From DATARH01 sp963847345 (GTDB lineage Bacteria > Pseudomonadota > Alphaproteobacteria > ATCC43930 > CGMCC-115725): 64,000 nucleotides of DNA. Both the position numbers and the translations under genes were made by a program. Below, piece by piece: positions 43,004-51,607 of the stretch. Under the pieces are notes generated by a model. The model saw nothing but the letters and a program-made list of their open reading frames with translations. It did not search any database and was not told the DNA's origin. Location of the stretch: contig CAWJZU010000028.1 in assembly GCA_963847345.1 (NCBI GenBank), forward strand, positions 96,393 to 160,392. Reading direction: 5' to 3'. Every line of letters begins with the position of its first letter. Position 1 is the first letter of the stretch.

Positions 43004-44221
43004 ATGAGTAAGAACATCGTCTTCTGCGCCGACGGGACATGGAACCACCCGGGAGAACCGGACAGCGAGGAGAGCGCGCTACATTTCAGCAATGTCTACA
43101 AGCTGTTCCTCAAGCTTGAGGGGGTTGACGAGCCGGGCACCACGCGACTGGCCAACGAACAGGAGAAAACGTTGCGCGCGGCCGACGGCTCGCAGCGGCA
43201 GGTCGCGAAATACCTGCACGGGGTCGGCAACTCGAAAAATTTTCTTGCGAGGATCCTTGGCGGGGGGCTGGGCGCCGGGCTGATCACGCGCGTCGTACGC
43301 GGTTATACCTTCGTGTCGCGGAACCATGAACCGGGAGACAGGATCTTCCTCGTCGGGTTCAGCCGGGGCGCCTATACGGCTCGCGCTCTGGCCGGGATGA
43401 TCTCGGCGAAGGGCTTGCTTCCGCCCGAAATAGCCGACCAGAACGACAAGGAAGGCGCGTACCGGGCCGGCTCGGCCGTCTGGTACGAGTGGCGCCGCGA
43501 GGCGACGGTGGCCAAATCGTTTTCGCTCCGCAATCTGGCCGCGGCCGCGCGCGACCTGCCCGGATTTCTGTCCGAAAGACGCCGGTTCGATCTGGTGCCG
43601 GCCCCGATCGAGGCGGTCGCCGTGTGGGACACGGTCGGCGCCCTCGGTATCCCGCTGTTCGAACTGGATGGGGATGCGGTCGACGTCTTTCAGTTCGCCG
43701 ACACGATACTTGGCAATAATATAAAATTCGGCCGACACGCGATCTCGATCGACGAGCGCCGGAACGCCTTTACGCCGACGTTGTGGAGTTCCGACGGGCA
43801 GCCCGACCGCATCGTGCAAGTGCTCTTTCCGGGCGGCCATTCGGATGTGGGCGGCGGCTATGCCATGGAAAACGGCGAGAGCGGGCTGTCGGATTGCGCG
43901 CTACAATGGATGACCGGCGAGCTAACGAAACTGGGCGTGGCTATCGGTCCGCCCGTCATCCCGGAAAACCCCGACCCTTGCGGCACCGGCCATCAGGAAT
44001 GGGCAAAGCCGCTGTGGCGGGCACTGCCGACCGGAGCGCGCAAAGTACCCGACGCACCCGAACTGCATCTGTCGGCTGCGGTCATCGCGCGCATGGTGGC
44101 CGAACACGTGTTGCCAGACAGCATCGCCGGCGCGGATCCGGCCGCGTATTTGCCTGAGAACATTGCCAGCTATGTTAAGGACAAGGCCGCTGCGGAGCGG
44201 GTCGTTATCGTCCCGCTTTGA
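43004..44221 (+). CDS. DUF2235 alpha/beta hydrolase-like protein (Tle1-related)
   Basis: 405 aa. The start KNIVFCADGTWNHPGE is the DUF2235 opening. IFLVGFSRGAYTARALAGMI contains the nucleophile elbow GFSRG; EAVAVWDTVGALGIPL and QVLFPGGHSDVGGGYA carry the other active-site Asp and His. DUF2235 includes the T6SS phospholipase Tle1. There is no signal sequence, and no T6SS or immunity gene is near, so an effector role is not supported. It is followed by a PcaB-like lyase on the same strand, 41 bp away. Confidence 0.88.
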   Translation: MSKNIVFCADGTWNHPGEPDSEESALHFSNVYKLFLKLEGVDEPGTTRLANEQEKTLRAADGSQRQVAKYLHGVGNSKNFLARILGGGLGAGLITRVVRGYTFVSRNHEPGDRIFLVGFSRGAYTARALAGMISAKGLLPPEIADQNDKEGAYRAGSAVWYEWRREATVAKSFSLRNLAAAARDLPGFLSERRRFDLVPAPIEAVAVWDTVGALGIPLFELDGDAVDVFQFADTILGNNIKFGRHAISIDERRNAFTPTLWSSDGQPDRIVQVLFPGGHSDVGGGYAMENGESGLSDCALQWMTGELTKLGVAIGPPVIPENPDPCGTGHQEWAKPLWRALPTGARKVPDAPELHLSAAVIARMVAEHVLPDSIAGADPAAYLPENIASYVKDKAAAERVVIVPL

Positions 44222-44262
44222 GGAGCCGGTCTTTTCCCCCATGTCTAGTTGAGGGCGATCTG

Positions 44263-45633
44263 ATGAGCGACGAACTGCCGACCGCGGCGCGCGTATCCGA
44301 TCCCGGCATCCGCGCCCTTTACCGTCTCGAAAGCCGCTGGCAGGCCTGGCTCGATGTCGAGGTCGCGCTGGCCCGCGCGCAGGCCGAGCTCGGCATCATC
44401 CCGAACGAGGCGGCTGAGGCGATCGCCGCCGCCGCAAAGCTCGACCTGCTCGACCGGCGCCGCATCGACGAGGGGTTCGCCCGCACCGGCCACACGATCG
44501 TGCCGCTGGTCTGGGAGCTGTCGCGCATCGTCGGCGAGCCGCACGGCGGCTGGGTGCATTGGGGCGCGACGACGCAGAACATCACGCAGACCGGCGACCT
44601 CCTGGTGCTGCGGCAGGCGCACCGGGTTTTCCTGCATTTGATCGGCGACGCGCTCGCCGCCGCCGCCGAGTTGGCCGAGGCCGGCGCCGACATGCCGATC
44701 GCCGGCCGCACGCACGGCCAGCACGCGGTGCCGGCGACGTTCGGCTTCAAGGTCGCGGTGTGGATCGACGAGCTGATCCGTCATACCGAGCGCCTGCATC
44801 AGGCCGCCCCGCGTATCTTCGTCGCGATGCTGGGCGGCGCCGCCGGCACCTTTGCCTCGCTAGGCGAGCTCGGCCCGGCGGTGCAGGCCGGCATCGCCCG
44901 CCAGCTCGGGATGCAACCGATGATGGTGCCGGCGCGCACGATCGGCGACCATCTGGCCGAGAATATCTGTTTGCTCGGCCTCTTGGCCGCGACCTGCGGC
45001 AAGATCGGCCGCGAAATTTATACCCTGATGAAGACCGAGTTCGGGGAGGTCGAGGAGCCGGTGCCGCCCGGCACGGTCGGCAGCTCGACGATGCCGCAGA
45101 AGCGCAACCCGAAACTGTGCCAGGACATCATCGCAGCCGCCGCCGAGGTCCGCGGTACGGTGCCGTTGGCGCTTGAGGCGATGTATACCGAGCATGAGGC
45201 CGACCGTACGACGAGCCTGATGTTCGATTCGGCCGACGCGCGCGCCTCGATCGCGACCGGCGACATGCTGGCGCGGCTCGTCGAGGTGTTGCGCGGGTTG
45301 CGGCTCGACCCGAAGCGGATGCGCGCCAATCTCGATCTCGGCGGCGGGCTGATAATGGCCGAGGCGGTGATGCTTGAACTCGGCAAGACGATCGGCCGCC
45401 AGCACGCGCACGATGTCGTCTACGACGCGGCGCAGGCGGCTTTTGTCGAGAACAAGCCGTTCGCCGCGCTGCTCGCCGCCGACCGGCGCGTCACGGCGCA
45501 TCTCGACGCCGCGGCGATCGACAGGCTGCTCGATCCGACCGCCTATACCGGACTGTGCGCGATGATGGCGCGCGATGCCGCCGCGCGGGCGCGCAGCGCC
45601 GCCGGCGAACTGCAGGAGGCGGGCGCCGCTTAG
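44263..45633 (+). CDS. Fumarase/aspartase-superfamily lyase, PcaB-like (3-carboxy-cis,cis-muconate cycloisomerase or adenylosuccinate lyase type)
   Basis: 456 aa. The ATG at 44263 starts the homology. Superfamily signatures are WVHWGATTQNITQTGDLLVL, GRTHGQHAVPATFGFKVAVW and GSSTMPQKRNPKLCQDIIAA. Those features are shared by bacterial PcaB and by adenylosuccinate lyases; the length and the C-terminal half favour PcaB. Substrate is therefore uncertain; an unlinked succinate- or muconate-related reaction is likely. An IS630 copy abuts its stop codon: the TAG uses the TA target duplication and the first G of the element. Confidence 0.88.
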   Translation: MSDELPTAARVSDPGIRALYRLESRWQAWLDVEVALARAQAELGIIPNEAAEAIAAAAKLDLLDRRRIDEGFARTGHTIVPLVWELSRIVGEPHGGWVHWGATTQNITQTGDLLVLRQAHRVFLHLIGDALAAAAELAEAGADMPIAGRTHGQHAVPATFGFKVAVWIDELIRHTERLHQAAPRIFVAMLGGAAGTFASLGELGPAVQAGIARQLGMQPMMVPARTIGDHLAENICLLGLLAATCGKIGREIYTLMKTEFGEVEEPVPPGTVGSSTMPQKRNPKLCQDIIAAAAEVRGTVPLALEAMYTEHEADRTTSLMFDSADARASIATGDMLARLVEVLRGLRLDPKRMRANLDLGGGLIMAEAVMLELGKTIGRQHAHDVVYDAAQAAFVENKPFAALLAADRRVTAHLDAAAIDRLLDPTAYTGLCAMMARDAAARARSAAGELQEAGAA

Positions 45634-45645
45634 AGCGTGATCGGT

Positions 45646-46607
45646 TTAGGTTGACGCGTAGCCAGCGTTGGCGAGGTAATTGGCGCATTCATCGCCGGTG
45701 CAGCGATCGAGCAACGAACCGATCTGCCGCCAGGTGGCTTCGATGGTTCGCGGATCGGCTTTGCGCAGAAGGGTCTCGAGCTTGGCGAAGACCTGCTCGA
45801 TCGGGTTGAGGTCGGGCGAGTAGCGCGGCAGGAAGAACAGCTTGGCACCGACGGCGGATCAGCCGACGGACGGTGCTGGCTTTGTGGCTGCCGAGATTAT
45901 CCATCATGGCGATGTCCCCCGGCGACACGGTCGGGACCAGGAATTGCTCGACCCCGGCCTTCGCCGGGGCAGGCGCCAGCGCGAAAGCTGGCGCCGTTGA
46001 TCGGCCCGTCGATGACACAGGGCGCCACGATACGGTCACAGCGCAAGGCCGCCAGAAAGGTCAGGGTGCGCCAGCGTCCATGCGGCACCTTGGCGAGGAG
46101 GCGGGTGCCGCGAGCACAGCGGCCGCGCCGCCGGGTCATGTTGGTTTTCGCCCAGGTCTCATCGATGAAGACCAGGCGCTTGGCATCAAGCCGGCCCTGG
46201 TACTTCTTCCACCGCTCGCGCCGGCGGGCGATGTCGGCGCGGTCCTGTTCGCTGGCGCGCAGGCTTTTTTTAAACGTGATGCCCTCGTGGGCAAAAAACG
46301 CCCACACCGCGCCGTAGCTTACCGTGACGCCGTCCGCCGCCAGCTCGGCCACCACCGCCCGCAGCGTCAGGTCTGGCTTCTCGGCAATTCGAACCAGCAG
46401 CCATTCGCGTCTGCCCGTCAGCCGGCGCGGCCGATGCCCGCCCATCGCCATCGCCGCCGCGCTATCGGTCGTCCGGAACCGCTGCGACCACGTCACCACT
46501 GTAGCGACGCTTACCCCGAACACTGTCGCCGTGGCGCGGCAGGAACGCCCACTCACCACCGACGCAACAACGCGGTCCCGCAAATCCTGTGAATAGGGTC
46601 TCGGCAT
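45646..46607 (-). pseudogene. IS630-family transposase, frame broken twice
   Basis: The first part (46607 to about 46000) has the paired-like/HTH start PRPYSQDLRDRVVASVVSG and the DDE beginnings VFIDETWAKTNMTRRRG and CVIDGPINGASFRA. Then a 26-base insertion shifts the frame; the second part resumes as VEQFLVPTVSPGDIAMMDNL GSHKA with the second Asp region. A further shift near 45860 leads to a third part with LFFLPRYSPDLNPIEQVFAK (last catalytic Glu region) ending in NAGYAST at 45646. Without these shifts the protein would be about 310 aa, the family norm. Probably inactive. Confidence 0.85.
45952..45995. repeat. Two tandem hairpins inserted in the IS630 transposase
   Basis: CCCCGGC and GCCGGGG (45952-45969) form one 7-bp stem, and GGCGCCAGC with GCTGGCGCC (45972-45995) form a 9-bp stem next to it. 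Such GC-rich paired hairpins resemble REP-type elements. The first is extra DNA relative to intact IS630 transposases and is responsible for a frameshift. Confidence 0.6.
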
Positions 46608-46722
46608 GCTTGCTGGCTCCCAACCCCAGCAGCATCTCGAATTACAAATCGCCCGTTCCAGGAATCCCCAATCGCCGATTTCAAATCCGATCGTGCTCTA
46701 GGCGCCGCCACCCGGGTTCGGT

Positions 46723-47271
46723 TCAGCGCTGCAGCAGCTTGGCACCCGGCGGGGTCGGGACCTCGAACACGTTCAGCGTTACCGAGACGAACGAATAATA
46801 GCCGATCAGACCGGCGAGATCGACGATGCCCCTATCGCCGAACCGCGCGACGACCCGTTCGTAGGTTGCGTCGTCGACCCGGTGGTCGTCGTAGTAGTCG
46901 CGGCAGAAATCGTAGACGAGCTGATCGTCGGGATCGCTGAAGGCGGGCGCTCGGCGCTCGGCAATCGCGTCGATCGCCTCCTGCGGCAGCCCGGCCTCGC
47001 GCGCGAGCCGGACATGCGCCGCCCATTCGAACTGCGCGGTCCAGTAGCGCGCGGTCATCAGGATCGCGATTTCGGTCTGGCGCGGCGTGAATTGCGTACC
47101 GAAACGGACATGCGCCCCGAGCTTGTGCGCGTTGTCGGCGAGGCCGGGGCTCTTCAGCCAGACATGCACTGGCGGCGGCACCGCACCGCGCGGGCCGGCC
47201 TTGCAGTCGTTGAAGACGCGGCGCTGTACGTCGTCCATTTGGGTTTCCGCGAGTTCCTGGTAGCGAGGCAT
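46723..47271 (-). CDS. Carboxymuconolactone decarboxylase family protein
   Basis: 182 aa. The ATG at 47271 has AAAGGAAAGACA just upstream; an ATG at 47298 has none. It contains HVWLKSPGLADNAHKLGAHV, RQTEIAILMTARYWTAQFEW and AGLPQEAIDAIAERRAP, with a later catalytic-domain-like stretch YDFCRDYYDDHRVDDATYERV. The CxxC of AhpD is absent. It runs with the MDR gene upstream (36 bp), so both may act on one substrate. Reaction unknown. Confidence 0.85.
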   Translation of the reverse strand: MPRYQELAETQMDDVQRRVFNDCKAGPRGAVPPPVHVWLKSPGLADNAHKLGAHVRFGTQFTPRQTEIAILMTARYWTAQFEWAAHVRLAREAGLPQEAIDAIAERRAPAFSDPDDQLVYDFCRDYYDDHRVDDATYERVVARFGDRGIVDLAGLIGYYSFVSVTLNVFEVPTPPGAKLLQR

Positions 47272-47307
47272 TGTCTTTCCTTTGGTCGAGTGTCGCACGC
47301 TGGGGGA

Positions 47308-48321
47308 TTAGGGCTTCATCAGAATCTTGCCGATGACCTCGCCCAATTCGAGCATTTCGTGGGCGCGGCTCGCCTCGGCGAGCTTCAGGCGCGCATGGAT
47401 CAGCGGACGGATGCGGCCGGCGGCAAGATGATCGAGCAGCGCGCTTGTCGCGGCGGCGCGAATGTCGGGGCGGTGATCGAAGCTGTGGATCGTGAAAAAG
47501 CGCACCGCCGGGCTGACCTCGTGATGCTCGCGCATCGCCTGCACAAAGCCCGGGTCGGGCGGGCCGTCGAGGCGGCCATAGGAGATCACGAGGCCGAGCG
47601 GCGCCAGCATCGCGAAATTGCGGCCGAAGCCCTTGCCGCCGATCGGGTCGAGGATCAGGTCGGCTCCCTCCCCGGACGTAGCCTCGCGCACGCGCGCCAC
47701 AACATCGTCGGTGCGGTGGTTGAACGCATGTGCCGCGCCGAGCCGCAGCACCGCCTGCCGTTTTGCCTCGGTCCCGGCGATGCCGATGACGCGCATGCCC
47801 GCGATCAGCGCCAGTTGGACCGCCGCGCTGCCGACCCCGCCCGCCGCCGTATGGACGAGCACGGTGCCTGCCTCGACCCCCCGGGAGGCGGTATGCAGCA
47901 GGTGGTAGGCGACCTGGTAGTTCGACAGGCAGGCCGCCGCTTCGAGATCGGCACCCGCCGGCAACGGGTGCGCCGCCCGCGCCGGGACCGCGATGTATTC
48001 GGCATAGCAGCCGGCGCGCACCGGAAGATCGCGGGCGCTGATGAAGACGTTCTCGCCGATCTTTCTTTCCGAGACGTCGGAGGCGGCTTCGATAATCGTG
48101 CCGCTCATCTCGATGCCCGGTATCGCCGGGAGTGGCGGCATCCACGCGTAGGTGCCCTTGCGTACGAGTGTTTCGGGCATGCTGACGCCGATCGTGTGGG
48201 CCTTGACCAGAACCTCGCCGGGGCCGGGGCGCGGCGTCGGCACCTCGCGATATTCGAGAACCGAGGGCGCCCCGGTGTGCCGCAACAGGATGGCTTTCAT
48301 CGGCGCCTTGGGATCAGTCAT
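47308..48321 (-). CDS. Zinc-independent MDR oxidoreductase, quinone oxidoreductase-like
   Basis: 337 aa. N-terminal GroES-like part: ILLRHTGAPSVLEYREVPTP and HTIGVSMPETLVRKGTYAWM. Cofactor part: AAGGVGSAAVQLALIAGMRV (NADPH AxxGxxG), GKGFGRNFAMLAPLGLVISY. No catalytic zinc motif is seen, so a quinone or enoyl reductase is likelier than an alcohol dehydrogenase. Possibly one operon with the carboxymuconolactone decarboxylase-like gene downstream. Confidence 0.88.
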   Translation of the reverse strand: MTDPKAPMKAILLRHTGAPSVLEYREVPTPRPGPGEVLVKAHTIGVSMPETLVRKGTYAWMPPLPAIPGIEMSGTIIEAASDVSERKIGENVFISARDLPVRAGCYAEYIAVPARAAHPLPAGADLEAAACLSNYQVAYHLLHTASRGVEAGTVLVHTAAGGVGSAAVQLALIAGMRVIGIAGTEAKRQAVLRLGAAHAFNHRTDDVVARVREATSGEGADLILDPIGGKGFGRNFAMLAPLGLVISYGRLDGPPDPGFVQAMREHHEVSPAVRFFTIHSFDHRPDIRAAATSALLDHLAAGRIRPLIHARLKLAEASRAHEMLELGEVIGKILMKP

Positions 48322-48371
48322 GCCGCAATAAAATAGACCGGCCGCGCCGGAGCGCCTCGCGACGCGGCCAG

Positions 48372-48394
48372 AGAGAGGCGGCTTGCGCCTCTCT
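48372..48394 (-). terminator. Hairpin, probable terminator of the NIPSNAP gene
   Basis: AGAGAGGCG at 48372-48380 pairs exactly with CGCCTCTCT at 48386-48394 (loop GCTTG). It lies about 25 bases downstream of the NIPSNAP stop on the minus strand. There is no clean T-run, so it may be a weak or Rho-assisted terminator. Confidence 0.45.
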
Positions 48395-48419
48395 TTGATC
48401 GCGGCTCACCCGAAGCGGG

Positions 48420-49049
48420 TTAGCGAACCGGCGAGAATTCCGCCGGGATCAGCAGCTTGTTTTCCTGCCGAATGGGCCGCACCCCGCTTTGCGGCGGCCA
48501 GGCGCGGCCGGGACCGCGGGACGCCGCACGAACCCGGTCGCGCTCGGCCAGATCCTTGTACACCCAGGTGTGGACGAACTTGTTCAGCCCGCCGAGTTCG
48601 CTCGTCCAGCAGGCCGCCAACGGGGAGAGCTCCTCGCGCGCCGGAACCGCCTTGGCCCACGCTTCCAGCACCTTCGGGAGATCGCCCGGACCATAGGTGT
48701 ATGTCCGCATCTCGTAGACATTGCCGGTGCCATAATCCCGGCTGCCCAGCGGCCGCATGAACGGGGCCGGGATCATGATCTCAGCTTCCTGAGCGACGAT
48801 CAGATCCTGGCCGCCGGGAAGCGCGTTCCGCTCGGGATCCTTCGCCAGCGCGGCCCGCACCGCCGTGCGTTGGTTCAAATCGTCATAGGGATAGACGTGG
48901 ATAACTTGGTTGAGCGGACCGAACTCAGTGTGCCAGAAGGCTCCCAATTTCGAGTGTTTCAGCCGTGCCGGCAGCCGCTTGGCATAGCGCTCCTCGAACT
49001 CGGGCACCGCTCCGGCGCGTAGCGTATAGGTGCGGACTTCGTAGATCAT
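48420..49049 (-). CDS. NIPSNAP family protein, two tandem domains
   Basis: 209 aa. MIYEVRTYTLRAGAVPEFEE opens the first domain and NVYEMRTYTYGPGDLPKVLE (about residue 110) the second, each with the YDDLNQRTAVRA or YKDLAERDRVRA motif later. Duplicated NIPSNAP proteins are small ferredoxin-like beta/alpha proteins of unclear role, often encoded with catabolic genes. No signal peptide is present. Hairpin follows the stop. Confidence 0.9.
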   Translation of the reverse strand: MIYEVRTYTLRAGAVPEFEERYAKRLPARLKHSKLGAFWHTEFGPLNQVIHVYPYDDLNQRTAVRAALAKDPERNALPGGQDLIVAQEAEIMIPAPFMRPLGSRDYGTGNVYEMRTYTYGPGDLPKVLEAWAKAVPAREELSPLAACWTSELGGLNKFVHTWVYKDLAERDRVRAASRGPGRAWPPQSGVRPIRQENKLLIPAEFSPVR

Positions 49050-49196
49050 CAGCGTATCCTCCTAATCACAGCAATCGGCGAGACGACGTGCCTGCGCGCG
49101 CACCATACTCCACAAACCGCGGTCCGCACCGACCGGAAATGCACACGCGACGCGTGCCGATGGATCAGGCCAGGTAAAGGGAGGGCGCGGCGGTCG

Positions 49197-49833
49197 TCAA
49201 TTCGTGGAGCATTCGATGTACGGCCGGTAAACCCAGCCGGTCCGCTGGCCTGCTCCCGTGCTCGCGATCTCGACCCAATCCGTGCCAGGCTGGACGGCCG
49301 ATCGCGCGACTTCGATGCGAAACCCATTCGGCAGGCTGCCAATAATCGCTCCGTTCGGCTTGTCGCGGATGTTGAGCGGGGTGCCGGTCGGGTCCGCGAC
49401 GGTGCATCTCAATGTGTCCGGACGGTGGGCGGGCGCGCGGGCGGCAGGCGGTGGCGACGGGAGCAGTTTCGCCTCCAGCGCCGCAAAAAACCTGGAGCTT
49501 GCGGTCATTGGCGCTCTGAATGGCGACGACCAGATCCTTCTGCAAAACACCTTTTGATGCACCCGATTGGTATTTGGCGGCGCCGGTGACGCCAAGATCG
49601 GCCAGCTTGCCGACCAAACCGCCGACTTTAGCGCTCGCCTCGCCGGAAAGGTCGACGCCTCGGTTCGTCTGCTCCAGCGGAGCGGATTGGCAGATCTCGT
49701 TTGCCGTGTTCAAGATCAATTCAAGCGCTTGCTGCGCTGCTTCCAGGGTTTGCGCTTGCGCCGATGTCGATATTGGTCCGTCGATCGAAACAAGCGCCGC
49801 GGCGATGAGAACCGCGAGTGAGGCGTACTTCAC
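49197..49833 (-). pseudogene. Secreted protein with C-terminal SH3 domain, one frameshift
   Basis: GTG at 49833 with GGGAGGAG five bases upstream starts a signal peptide (KYASLAVLIAAALVSIDGPI) followed by a helical region (EAAQQALELILNTANEICQS). The frame breaks at a T6 tract at 49480-49485; with one T fewer it continues AALEAKLLPSPPPAARAP and into the SH3b domain with VADPTGTPLNIRDKPNGAII, NGFRIEVARSAVQPGTDWVE and GWVYRPYIECSTN. The restored protein is 211 aa. SH3b domains bind peptides in the cell wall. The homopolymer context favours a sequencing indel. Confidence 0.75.
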
Positions 49834-50067
49834 CCCGTCTCCTCCCGATACTGCCCCGCCTCTCGCGTTTGCGGAGAAAGCGCCCGCGATCACGTCGTTT
49901 GGCCGGCATCGGAGCCTAGGTCATCTGGAGCGGCCGGGCAATCAGCCGGCGATGGCCGACGTGGCGAGCGTCGGCGGCGAGGCGGCGATATTACTTGCGG
50001 CGCGCGAGCCGGAGGGGCACGATTCGGCATTCGGGCTCGCTTGAGCCTGTTCCAGCGGAGGGCAGCG

Positions 50068-51279
50068 ATGAAAGAGGGCTATCGGTTTGTCGATTGCGAC
50101 ATGCACATCATGGAGCCGCCTGATCTGTTCGACAAGTATCTCGACCCCGAGTTCAAGCCCCGGGTGACCTCGTCGGCGCGGCGCAGCACCGGCGGACCGA
50201 CCGGGATGCGCGGGCGGCCCTTGTGGTATTTCGACGGCACCCCGACCAGCAACGACGGCAACGTTTCGCAGTATAACCGCATCCGCGGCCCGCTGGTCTC
50301 GAAACGCGCCAACACGAATGTGATGTTCGCCGTCGAGCGCGGCTACGACGCCGAGTCGCAGGTCATGGGCATGGCGATGGAGGGCATCGACATCGCGGTG
50401 CTGTTCCCGACCGCCGGCTTGTCGTTCCTGGCGCGCGACAACATGGACCCGCAATTCTCGGCCGCGATCTGCCGCGCCTATAACGACTGGATCCACGAAT
50501 TCGTCCAGCACAGCCCGGACCAGCTCAAGATGGCGGCGATGCTGCCGATGCACGACGTCAACCTGGCCTGCGCCGAATTGCTGCGTTGCGTCAACGAATA
50601 CGGCGCGGTCGGCGCCTTCGTCCGGCCGAATTACCTCAATGGCCGCTACTGGCATTCGACCTATTGGGACCCGCTCTATTCGCTGTTGCAGGAACTCAAC
50701 ATCCCGATGTGCTTCCACGAGGGCACGGGTTCGTATTATTCGACGATCGAGCCGCGCTTCGGCGAAAACCGCTTTATGCGTCATGTCGCGAGCCATTCGA
50801 CCGAGATGCAGTTGGCATTGATCGCGCTGATGCTCGGCGGCGTGTTCGAGTTCTATCCCAGGCTCAAGGTCGCCTTTCTCGAAGCGCAGAGCTGGTGGGT
50901 GCCGGGGCTGCTGGGCCGCATCGAATGGGACATGCGGCAGCATGCCGACAGCGATGCGCCGTATCTGAAACTGACCCCGTTCGAATACTGGCAGCGCAAC
51001 TGCTTCTCTGCGATCGAGAGCGGCGAGAAGGAGGTCGGCTCGGTCGTCGAACTGTTGGGCGGCGCCGACAATATCTGCGTGTCGAGCGATTTCCCGCATT
51101 TCGACTCGAGTTTCCCGGATGTCTCGACCCGGGTGATGACCAATCCGAGCATCACGCCGGACATCGCCGGCAAAATCCTGTCCGGCGGCGCCCGCCTCTA
51201 CGGCTTCGGCGAGGAGGATTTCGCCAAAGCCGACCTCGCCGCCAAGCGCCACGACAACATCGCCGCCGGAAGGGCGTAA
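50068..51279 (+). CDS. Amidohydrolase-2 family hydrolase (ACMSD-like)
   Basis: 403 aa metal-dependent TIM barrel. GGAGGGCAGCG precedes the ATG at 50068. FVDCDMHIMEPPDLFDKYLD has the metal-binding D-x-H, and CFHEGTGSYYSTIEPRFGEN with a later SSDFPHFDSSFPDVS supplies the other His/Asp ligands. In the family the N-terminal HxH is often reduced to DxH as seen here. It is a divergent paralogue of the next amidohydrolase, separated by a MITE-like element. Substrate unknown; relatives include decarboxylases and hydrolases of aromatic acids. Confidence 0.9.
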   Translation: MKEGYRFVDCDMHIMEPPDLFDKYLDPEFKPRVTSSARRSTGGPTGMRGRPLWYFDGTPTSNDGNVSQYNRIRGPLVSKRANTNVMFAVERGYDAESQVMGMAMEGIDIAVLFPTAGLSFLARDNMDPQFSAAICRAYNDWIHEFVQHSPDQLKMAAMLPMHDVNLACAELLRCVNEYGAVGAFVRPNYLNGRYWHSTYWDPLYSLLQELNIPMCFHEGTGSYYSTIEPRFGENRFMRHVASHSTEMQLALIALMLGGVFEFYPRLKVAFLEAQSWWVPGLLGRIEWDMRQHADSDAPYLKLTPFEYWQRNCFSAIESGEKEVGSVVELLGGADNICVSSDFPHFDSSFPDVSTRVMTNPSITPDIAGKILSGGARLYGFGEEDFAKADLAAKRHDNIAAGRA

Positions 51280-51285
51280 CACTAA

Positions 51286-51590
51286 TCGTCATGGCCGGGC
51301 TTGACCCGGCCATCCACGCCTCTTTTCGAGGCCTAGCCTCAGTGGGATAATTAGGACATCACGGTATTTCGTCCGCCGTCTCGGCGCGCTAAATGAAGAC
51401 CCCTACATCCGCGAAGCTGTAACGAAGCTGGTGATCCGTGAAGTGGCGTAGGCAATGCTGGAGACATTTGACGACAAGTTTGCCCTTTCAGAGCAGCTGA
51501 GGTTAATGGGCGATTTAATCGACAACTCCGAAGACGACAATTCTGGCTGAGGCTAAACGTGGATGGCCGGGTCAAGCCCGGCCATGACGA
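51286..51590. repeat. MITE-like element with long terminal inverted repeats
   Basis: The 33 bases at 51286-51318 are the exact reverse complement of 51558-51590. Each arm is itself a hairpin (GGCCGGG stem) of the alphaproteobacterial type translating as MAGLDPAIHA. Inside, TAGCCTCAG (51334-51342) and CTGAGGCTA (51547-51555) form a second inverted pair. The 305-bp unit lies between two amidohydrolase genes and encloses about 180 bases of protein-like frame. Confidence 0.75.
51365..51550 (+). pseudogene. Protein-like frame inside the MITE-like element
   Basis: One reading frame from 51365 gives YFVRRLGALNEDPYIREAV TKLVIREVA, then a TAG at 51449, and on the same frame from the ATG at 51455 MLETFDDKFALSEQLRLMGD and a charged end at 51550. 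The composition is protein-like but there is no ribosome-binding site, no start for the first half, and no recognised family. It could be a decayed cargo gene or a 31-codon peptide. Confidence 0.3.
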
Positions 51591-51607
51591 ATGAGAGGAA
51601 TAGCGAA

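Larger units (their letters stand above)
45633..46698. mobile_element. IS630-family insertion sequence (defective copy)
   Basis: About 1.07 kb. The ends are imperfect inverted repeats, 12 of 14 matches: TAGAGCGTGATCGG at 45631-45644 and CCGATCGTGCTCTA at 46687-46700, each counted with a TA at the outside, as expected for the TA target duplication of IS630/Tc1 elements. It carries one transposase gene in the minus direction that is interrupted by two indels, one being a hairpin-type insertion. It sits between two convergent genes (lyase and a carboxymuconolactone decarboxylase-like gene), disrupting neither. Confidence 0.85.

Noticed and set aside
43004..44221. T6SS phospholipase effector (Tle1)
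   Set aside because: Only the DUF2235 fold is shared; no T6SS, VgrG, PAAR or immunity gene is nearby and there is no adaptor domain.
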